This document shows positions 58,503 to 64,000 of a stretch of 64,000 nucleotides of DNA, one piece after another (within the stretch, counting starts at the first letter, position 1; every line of letters begins with the position of its first letter). This DNA is from Bacillus nitratireducens (GTDB taxonomy: Bacteria; Bacillota; Bacilli; Bacillales; Bacillaceae_G). Under the pieces are notes generated by a model. It was not told where the DNA came from. It was given only the letters and a program-made list of their open reading frames with translations, and did no database searches. The stretch is from contig NZ_MAOC01000091.1 of the NCBI RefSeq assembly GCF_001884135.1, positions 186,001-250,000 of the forward strand. The letters are read 5' to 3'. The position numbers and the translations under genes were made by a program.

Positions 58503-59849
58503 TTAAAGTTGAGCTAAACATTCTTTCATTGTTTTAACGATAAAAGTAAAGTCTTCCTCTGTGATGCTTAATGGAGGTGCAAGCTGCAAAATATTATTGT
58601 AACCTGCAACAGTGTCACCATTTTTACCAATAATTAGACCTTTTTCTTTACAAGCATTGATGACTTTGTTTATCTTTTCAATGGAAGCCGGTTCTTTTGT
58701 TTGCTTATCTTCCACTAGTTCAATACCTAAAAGAAGGCCTTTTCCGCGAACATCTCCTACGTTTGGATGCTCTTTTACATCTTCTAGTTCATATAACAGT
58801 CGTTCACCCAATTCTTTGGAACGTTCAATGAGTTTCTCATTCTCCATAATTTCTAAATTCTTCAAAGCTAAGGCGCAAGCAGCAGGATTTCCTCCGAACG
58901 TATTTACATGGCGGAAGCGATCATAATCATCACTGCCTACGAATGCCTCATAAACCTCTCGTCTAACTGCTGTTGCTGACAAAGGAAGATACGCACTTGT
59001 AATACCTTTTGCCATTGTAATGATATCTGGTTTGACGCCATAATTCATAAATCCAAACGGCTTCCCTGTTCGTCCAAATCCACATATAACTTCATCACAA
59101 ATGAGCAACGCACCATGCTTCTCGCAAATTTCTTTTACTTTTTCCATATATCCATCAGGAGGCATTAAAATTCCGCCCCCAGTAATGATTGGCTCCATAA
59201 TCACACCGGCTACTGTTTGGCTTAACTCCCATGTCATGACACGATCGATTTCCTCAGCACTTGCCAGTGTATGAACATCCTCTGGATTGCGATACGTATC
59301 AGGCGGTGCTACATGCAAAAAACCTTGTCCTAATGGCTCATATTTATACTTTCTTTGTGCTTGCCCTGTTGCTGCAAGAGCACCCATTGAGTTACCGTGA
59401 TAAGCGCGGTAGCGGGAAATAAACTTATAGCGTCCATGATCACCTTTTTGCTGATGATATTGACGAGCAATTTTAAATGCTGTTTCATTTGCTTCTGATC
59501 CACTGTTAGAAAAGAAAATGACGTATTCATCATCCAGCCATTCATTCAATTTCTCTGCTAATTTAATGGCAGGAACATGACTTTGTGTCAGAGGGAAATA
59601 TGGCATTTCTTCAAGTTGCTCAAATGCCGCTCTTGCAAGCTCTTTTCGGCCGTATCCAACATTCACACACCAAAGACCAGACATACCGTCTAAATAACGG
59701 TTTCCATCAATATCCGTCACCCATGCCCCTTCTGCTTTTGTGATAATTAAATTCGTTGGACTAGGGGCCGCTCCTCTCATCGCATGCCAAAGGTACTTTT
59801 CATCTGTTTTTTTCAAACTTTGTGTTTGCTCTGTCACTTGCACAATCAT
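58503..59849 (-). CDS. Class III PLP-dependent aminotransferase (omega-amino acid:pyruvate type)
   Basis: The 448-residue protein has YLDGMSGLWCVNVGYGRKELARAAFEQLEEMPYF, FFSNSGSEANETAFKIARQYH, ICDEVICGFGRTGKPFG and ITMAKGITSAYLPLSA with the PLP lysine. These match omega-amino acid or beta-alanine:pyruvate aminotransferases. It would turn beta-alanine into malonate semialdehyde. The ATG at 59849 (MIVQVTEQ) is close to GGAG; a GTG at 59843 is nine bases from it, so the start is uncertain. It follows mmsA by 39 bases. Confidence 0.88.
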   Translation of the reverse strand: MIVQVTEQTQSLKKTDEKYLWHAMRGAAPSPTNLIITKAEGAWVTDIDGNRYLDGMSGLWCVNVGYGRKELARAAFEQLEEMPYFPLTQSHVPAIKLAEKLNEWLDDEYVIFFSNSGSEANETAFKIARQYHQQKGDHGRYKFISRYRAYHGNSMGALAATGQAQRKYKYEPLGQGFLHVAPPDTYRNPEDVHTLASAEEIDRVMTWELSQTVAGVIMEPIITGGGILMPPDGYMEKVKEICEKHGALLICDEVICGFGRTGKPFGFMNYGVKPDIITMAKGITSAYLPLSATAVRREVYEAFVGSDDYDRFRHVNTFGGNPAACALALKNLEIMENEKLIERSKELGERLLYELEDVKEHPNVGDVRGKGLLLGIELVEDKQTKEPASIEKINKVINACKEKGLIIGKNGDTVAGYNNILQLAPPLSITEEDFTFIVKTMKECLAQL

Positions 59850-59888
59850 CAGCTCCATTCTATTCTTTTATGATTTCACATGAATCTT

Positions 59889-61349
59889 TTAATAACGAGC
59901 CGTAAGCATTTTCTTGCGAGTATAGAATTCTACGCCATCTTTTCCATTTGCATGGAGATCACCGTAGAAAGATTTCTTATAACCTGAGAATGGGAAGAAT
60001 GCCATTGGAGCGGGAACTCCAAGATTAACCCCAAGCATACCTGCATCAATTTCTTCACGGAATTGACGAATAGCTTTCGCACTATTTGTGTACAGACATG
60101 CACCATTTGCGAATGGTGATGCATTAGCAACATGAATTGCTTCCATCAAGTCTTTTACGCGTACTACAGAAAGAACCGGTGCGAAAATTTCATCTTTCCA
60201 GATTTTCATTTCCTGTGTCACATTGTCAAAAATCGTTGGACCAACAAAATAACCTTGGCTGTTTGCTGCATCGTCTTCACGTCCGTCACGAATAAGTGTC
60301 GCTCCCTGCTCTACTCCGGATTGAATGTATCCAAGTGTCCGCTCTTTATGTCCGTCACGAATAACAGGACCAAGGAACACACCTTCTTCCAAACCATTAC
60401 CAATCGTAATAGCATTTGCCTCTTGAAGCAGTCTATTAACAAGCTCATCTGCAACGTCTTCTTCCACGACAACAACTGCCGCTGCCATGCATCGTTCACC
60501 AGCTGAACCGAAAGCAGCATTTGTAATTTCTTTCACTGTAGAACTAAGGTCCGCATCTTTTAATACGATTGAATGATTTTTTGCCCCCGCAAGAGCTTGT
60601 ACACGTTTACCGTTAGCTGCTGCTGTTTTATATATATACTCAGCCACAGGTTGAGAACCAACGAAAGATACAGCTTTTACATCGTCATTGTCAAGAATGC
60701 CGTTAACGACGTCATGTGCACCATGTACAATATTTAGTACTCCATCTGGAAGTCCTGCTTCTTTAAACAGTTCAGCTATACGATTAGCCAATAGCGGTGT
60801 TCTTTCAGATGGTTTTAATACAAACGTATTTCCGCATGCAATCGCGAGTGGAAACATCCAGCATGGTACCATCATCGGAAAATTAAATGGCGTTATTCCT
60901 GCGATTACTCCGATCGGGTAACGATACATCCCTGATTCAACACCAGTTGCAATATCGGGAAGTTGCTCTCCCATCATTAAAGTTGGGGCACCTGCGGCAA
61001 ATTCAACACATTCAATCCCCCGCTGTACTTCACCGTATGCTTCCTGATAACTTTTTCCATTTTCCAAGGTTACGAGCTTAGCTAACTCTTCCCAGTTTTC
61101 AATCAATAGCTGTTGATAGCGAAATAGAATCCGTGCACGCCGAGGTACAGCGATCTTTCTCCATGTTTTGAATGCTTCTTTCGCAGTTGCTACAGCTCTA
61201 TCTAAATCTTCTTTAGTCGAAAGAGGCACACGAGCAATAATCTCTCCTGTTGCTGGATTTGGTACATCTTCAACTTGCTTACTTGTGGATTCTATCCATT
61301 GTCCGCCAATATAATTTTTCAACGTTTGTACATTTTTCGTTACTACCAT
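59889..61349 (-). CDS. mmsA: (Methyl)malonate-semialdehyde dehydrogenase, CoA-acylating
   Basis: The 486-residue aldehyde dehydrogenase has [23 protein letters not shown]-like [43 protein letters not shown] and the catalytic Cys in [17 protein letters not shown]. Where other ALDHs have a general-base Glu, this reads GAKNH, a hallmark of the CoA-acylating MMSDH/IolA family. It makes acetyl-CoA (or propionyl-CoA) from malonate (or methylmalonate) semialdehyde. ATG follows GGAGG. It could also be named iolA by homology, but no inositol genes are here. Confidence 0.9.
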   Translation of the reverse strand: MVVTKNVQTLKNYIGGQWIESTSKQVEDVPNPATGEIIARVPLSTKEDLDRAVATAKEAFKTWRKIAVPRRARILFRYQQLLIENWEELAKLVTLENGKSYQEAYGEVQRGIECVEFAAGAPTLMMGEQLPDIATGVESGMYRYPIGVIAGITPFNFPMMVPCWMFPLAIACGNTFVLKPSERTPLLANRIAELFKEAGLPDGVLNIVHGAHDVVNGILDNDDVKAVSFVGSQPVAEYIYKTAAANGKRVQALAGAKNHSIVLKDADLSSTVKEITNAAFGSAGERCMAAAVVVVEEDVADELVNRLLQEANAITIGNGLEEGVFLGPVIRDGHKERTLGYIQSGVEQGATLIRDGREDDAANSQGYFVGPTIFDNVTQEMKIWKDEIFAPVLSVVRVKDLMEAIHVANASPFANGACLYTNSAKAIRQFREEIDAGMLGVNLGVPAPMAFFPFSGYKKSFYGDLHANGKDGVEFYTRKKMLTARY

Positions 61350-61532
61350 GGTGAAGCCTCCTATTTTAAGATAACCATCCTATGTTATTGCACCTAAAAA
61401 GAAAGCGTATTCATTAGGTGGTATATAAACTTATTTACATACATTTCTTCAACATTACTACTCTAAATTTCTTATCCATTTCACACGCAGGAGTAGTCAT
61501 CTGCTTAGCATTTGTCAACTCCCCAGTTCACA

Positions 61533-61814
61533 TTATTTCAGAATAATCTCGTGGTTCATTTTATAATTCTTTTTCAAGAACACTGGGCAATCCCATTCAC
61601 AAACAAGATCCTTAGCCAAAGAAACGACCCAGTCTTTTGTGATATGATACTTTTTCCCATCAACAGTAATAAACACTTCACCGTCTGTCACATAGAAAAC
61701 TTCCTGTTCCTCTACATGCCAAGTACCTTTATTCGGTTCGCCTATCCATGGTTCCCATGTGTAGGCACCTAGTTGCTCTGCTTCTTCTGCTGTAAGTTTT
61801 TTCGCAAAAAACAT
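61533..61814 (-). CDS. Small cupin-domain protein
   Basis: The 93-residue protein has GTWHVEEQEVFYVTDGEVFITVDGKKYHITKDWVVSLAKDLVCEWDCP, the beta-barrel pattern of cupins, with the HxxxxE metal pair in HVEEQE at least partly kept. It begins FFAKKLTAEEAEQLGAYTWEPWIGEPNKGTWH. Role unknown; small stand-alone cupins bind metabolites or act as isomerases. ATG follows GAGAGAGG. It lies between the MATE and mmsA genes. Confidence 0.82.
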   Translation of the reverse strand: MFFAKKLTAEEAEQLGAYTWEPWIGEPNKGTWHVEEQEVFYVTDGEVFITVDGKKYHITKDWVVSLAKDLVCEWDCPVFLKKNYKMNHEIILK

Positions 61815-61858
61815 GAAAATCCTCTCTCTTTCGTATTGGTAATTTTGAAGAAATAAGT

Positions 61859-63277
61859 CTATAAATCTACCGTCTTAACCTTTGGATCTTTTAAACGTTT
61901 AAACTCTTTCGTCATAAAGTATATGGCAATAAGAACACCTGGAATTTCTGCAGCAGGAGCGGCGTACCATACACCTTCTACGCCCCAGAATTTCGGGAAT
62001 ATAAATAGAAACGGTAACATGAACAACAATATTTTACTTACACTAATAAACGTTGCGGACCAGTTTCTCTCTTGTGATTCGAAATAACCGGAGATAAGCA
62101 AGCTGACTGCACTAAGCGTAAACAAACAATTGAATACAACTGTCGTCCAAATGCCCAGTTTTTGCAATTCAGGATTACCACCGGAAAAAAATGACACAAT
62201 TGGATCTGCAAAAATGATTAGTATAGTTGTCACAATCACAAAGAAGGAAACTGTAAAAATGAGTCCCATCTTAATTGCTTGTTTCACACGATCAAGGTTG
62301 CCTGCACCGTAATTATAACTAATAATCGGTTGAAGTCCTGTCATCCCACCGAGCGCTGCTAAGGCGAGGAGATTTGTAATATAACCATTTTGAATCGTGA
62401 AAGCTGCAACGTGCAGACCACCACCGTAGCTTTGCAGTAAGTTATTGGTGAAAATAATCGCAATAAACATCATGAACTGACTCGAGAAAGATGCAAACCC
62501 CGTCCAAACTACTTCACCAATTTTCTTAAAATTAATCATCATGTCTTTCATTTTTGGTTTAAGTTTTGTTTTACCAAACCAGAAATAAAAGATTAAGAGA
62601 ACAGGAATCGATTGCGAAATCGTATTAGCCCATGAAGAACCCATCATCCCCATGTCATACTTCACTACCATAATCCATTCCATAATCCCAGCAACAACCG
62701 CTGCAACTAACCAACTGTTCATTGATAATATAGGTTTTTCATCGATATTAGTTAAAATACTTAATACAACGGCCAATATCGTTAATGGTAACGAAATCCA
62801 TAGCAGTCGGCTATATTGCACCGCATACGGAAGTGCTTCATCACTTGCTCCAAATAAAATCATAATATCATTTTCAAAGGCCAACCCAAGTATAGCTAAC
62901 AAAGAAGACAGGAAAAGAGTAAACCATAAAGTTTGTCCCATAATACTTCTAGCTTCTTCGATTTTCCCTTTCCCCAGTCGAAGTGAAATGACCGCTCCGG
63001 CCCCCACCCCCAAAAGAACACCAATCATTCGGGTAATAACCATGACCGTAAATCCAATTCCGATCCCTTCGATTTCCAGCTCCTGAAAGCCACTGACGAA
63101 ATAGCCATCGATAACCGATACAACCCCTAGAATTACGTTAGCCATAATTCCTGCCAAAGCAAACCGTAAATATAGTAACGGAATACTTTTGGTTCCCAGC
63201 ACTGAATCATCTATCGGTTTATTCATTACTTCTCGTTTCTCTATTTTCGATGACGGACGGTTGTCCACTATTTTCAT
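61859..63277 (-). CDS. MATE family efflux transporter
   Basis: The 472-residue protein has twelve helices in two halves. The first begins with LYLRFALAGIMANVILGVVSVIDGYFVSGFQELEIEGIGIGFTVMVITRMIGVLLGVGAGAVISLRLGKGK, and the second contains AFTIQNGYITNLLALAALGGMTGLQPIISYNYGAGNLDRVKQAIK, both MATE signatures. It exports cationic drugs or metabolites with Na+ or H+. ATG at 63277 is eight bases from AAGGGG. It is encoded within a catabolic group, so the substrate may be an amine or an intermediate. Confidence 0.92.
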   Translation of the reverse strand: MKIVDNRPSSKIEKREVMNKPIDDSVLGTKSIPLLYLRFALAGIMANVILGVVSVIDGYFVSGFQELEIEGIGIGFTVMVITRMIGVLLGVGAGAVISLRLGKGKIEEARSIMGQTLWFTLFLSSLLAILGLAFENDIMILFGASDEALPYAVQYSRLLWISLPLTILAVVLSILTNIDEKPILSMNSWLVAAVVAGIMEWIMVVKYDMGMMGSSWANTISQSIPVLLIFYFWFGKTKLKPKMKDMMINFKKIGEVVWTGFASFSSQFMMFIAIIFTNNLLQSYGGGLHVAAFTIQNGYITNLLALAALGGMTGLQPIISYNYGAGNLDRVKQAIKMGLIFTVSFFVIVTTILIIFADPIVSFFSGGNPELQKLGIWTTVVFNCLFTLSAVSLLISGYFESQERNWSATFISVSKILLFMLPFLFIFPKFWGVEGVWYAAPAAEIPGVLIAIYFMTKEFKRLKDPKVKTVDL

Positions 63278-63322
63278 GAGCATATCCCCTTACAAATAAT
63301 TTATATAGCAAGTTAAGCTCAA

Positions 63323-64000
63323 TTAATTCGCATACCACCCTACCGGATTTGCATGCTGGTGGATATTGATTTGCTTCGTTTCCATAAAGTGCTCCAGTCC
63401 GACAACACCTAACGCTCTGCCGATACCACTTTGCTTATACCCTCCCCAAGGGCCTTCAACATAAGCGAGATGATAACTATTAATCCAAGTAATTCCCGCA
63501 CGTAATTTACTAATGACACGTTTTGCTCGGTCCATATCTTCAGTAAATACAGCACCGGCTAATCCATAAATGGAATCATTCGCTTTTTGGATGGCATCTT
63601 CCTCATCTTTAAATTTCTGTACAACAAGAACTGGACCAAAAATCTCTTCCTTAACAATACACATATTCTCATTTACATCAGCGAAGATGGTTGGTGCAAT
63701 GAAAAAACCTCGATCAAGCCTATTTTCTGTTAGGCGCTTACCACCGCAAACTAATTTTGCACCTTCTTCGATTCCTCTCTGGATATAATGTAAAACTTCA
63801 TTCATATGAGACTCAGTTGTGAGAGCTCCCATTTCAATGTTCTCACTTTCCCCGTTGCCAACTACAATTTTGTTCGCACGCTCGGCCAATCTTTCAACAA
63901 ACTTATCGTAAATAGTCTCTTGTACAAGCAAACGAGATGCAGCTGAACAAACTTGCCCAGCATTGTGGAAAATGCCAAACATCGCATTATCGACTGCGGT
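63323..64000 (-). CDS. Aldehyde dehydrogenase, C-terminal part (N-terminus beyond window)
   Basis: The visible 225 residues start TAVDNAMFGIFHNAGQVCSAASRLLVQE with the catalytic Cys of NAD-type aldehyde dehydrogenases and continue with CIVKEEIFGPVLVVQKF and YVEGPWGGYKQSGIGRALGVVGLEHFMETKQI. The GxVCSAxSRL region matches betaine-aldehyde or aminoaldehyde dehydrogenases. The context (aminotransferase, MmsA) suggests oxidation of an aminoaldehyde, for example 3-aminopropanal to beta-alanine. It stops 45 bases before MATE on the same strand. Confidence 0.9.
   Translation of the reverse strand, partial: TAVDNAMFGIFHNAGQVCSAASRLLVQETIYDKFVERLAERANKIVVGNGESENIEMGALTTESHMNEVLHYIQRGIEEGAKLVCGGKRLTENRLDRGFFIAPTIFADVNENMCIVKEEIFGPVLVVQKFKDEEDAIQKANDSIYGLAGAVFTEDMDRAKRVISKLRAGITWINSYHLAYVEGPWGGYKQSGIGRALGVVGLEHFMETKQINIHQHANPVGWYAN

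Overview
The window is a low-GC Firmicute chromosome segment, almost certainly from the Bacillus cereus group. The calls that point there are a BcII-type metallo-beta-lactamase, an AiiA-type N-acyl-homoserine lactonase, a SigI/RsgI heat-stress sigma and anti-sigma pair, a DUF1272 protein, and a 147-bp repeat matching the bcr1 family with its ATAAA (TTTAT) flanks. No rRNA, tRNA, CRISPR array or prophage was seen.

Layout. 1-5 kb: a MerR regulator cut by the window edge, a frameshifted SH3-domain gene, an EamA transporter behind what looks like an erm-type translational attenuator with a 16-codon leader peptide, a pentapeptide-repeat protein and a DUF1272 protein. 3.7-9.8 kb: a minus-strand oxidative pentose phosphate and gluconate cluster (zwf, gnd, transaldolase, gluconokinase, 6-phosphogluconolactonase). 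10-20 kb: small metabolic and housekeeping genes (UPF0303, SGNH hydrolase, MBL hydrolase, APH-like kinase, NUDIX, Nif3-like, PhzF, GNAT, acyl-CoA synthetase), with an SDR gene broken by an 11-bp tandem duplication. 19.7-25 kb: an HxlR regulator with a divergent quinone reductase, an ArsR regulator, sigI-rsgI whose anti-sigma protein ends in 15/16-residue repeats, and a TetR gene with two strong palindromic operators. 25-32 kb: a LysE exporter, GyrI-like and WYL-regulator genes, a serine-type transporter and a 1.2-kb decayed region holding a probable sdaA remnant and one end of an IS6/IS240-type element. 32-37 kb: a padR-DUF1048-ABC transporter operon with duplicated upstream repeats, and hcp with FNR boxes. 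37-50 kb: bla2 (BcII), a MazG-like protein, a DUF3784-type gene split by bcr1, a serine hydrolase, a flavin monooxygenase, a YeiL-type Crp/Fnr regulator divergent from paired small DMT genes, and aiiA. 50-64 kb: an amino acid permease, an orphan sensor kinase, an MFS exporter, an amidohydrolase and a minus-strand catabolic group (aldehyde dehydrogenase, MATE, cupin, MmsA-type dehydrogenase, class III aminotransferase) that would suit conversion of an aminoaldehyde through beta-alanine and malonate semialdehyde to acetyl-CoA.

The strongest candidates for new biology are RNA and repeat based: the leader-peptide attenuator ahead of the EamA transporter (839-979), the clean bcr1 insertion with target duplication in a small membrane gene plus two internally deleted relatives, the repeated operator-like units around padR, and a palindrome shared by the divergent YeiL-type regulator and DMT pair. 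Starts were chosen by ribosome binding site and many differ from the longest possible reading frame; TTG and GTG starts are common here, and one gene appears to start with ATT.
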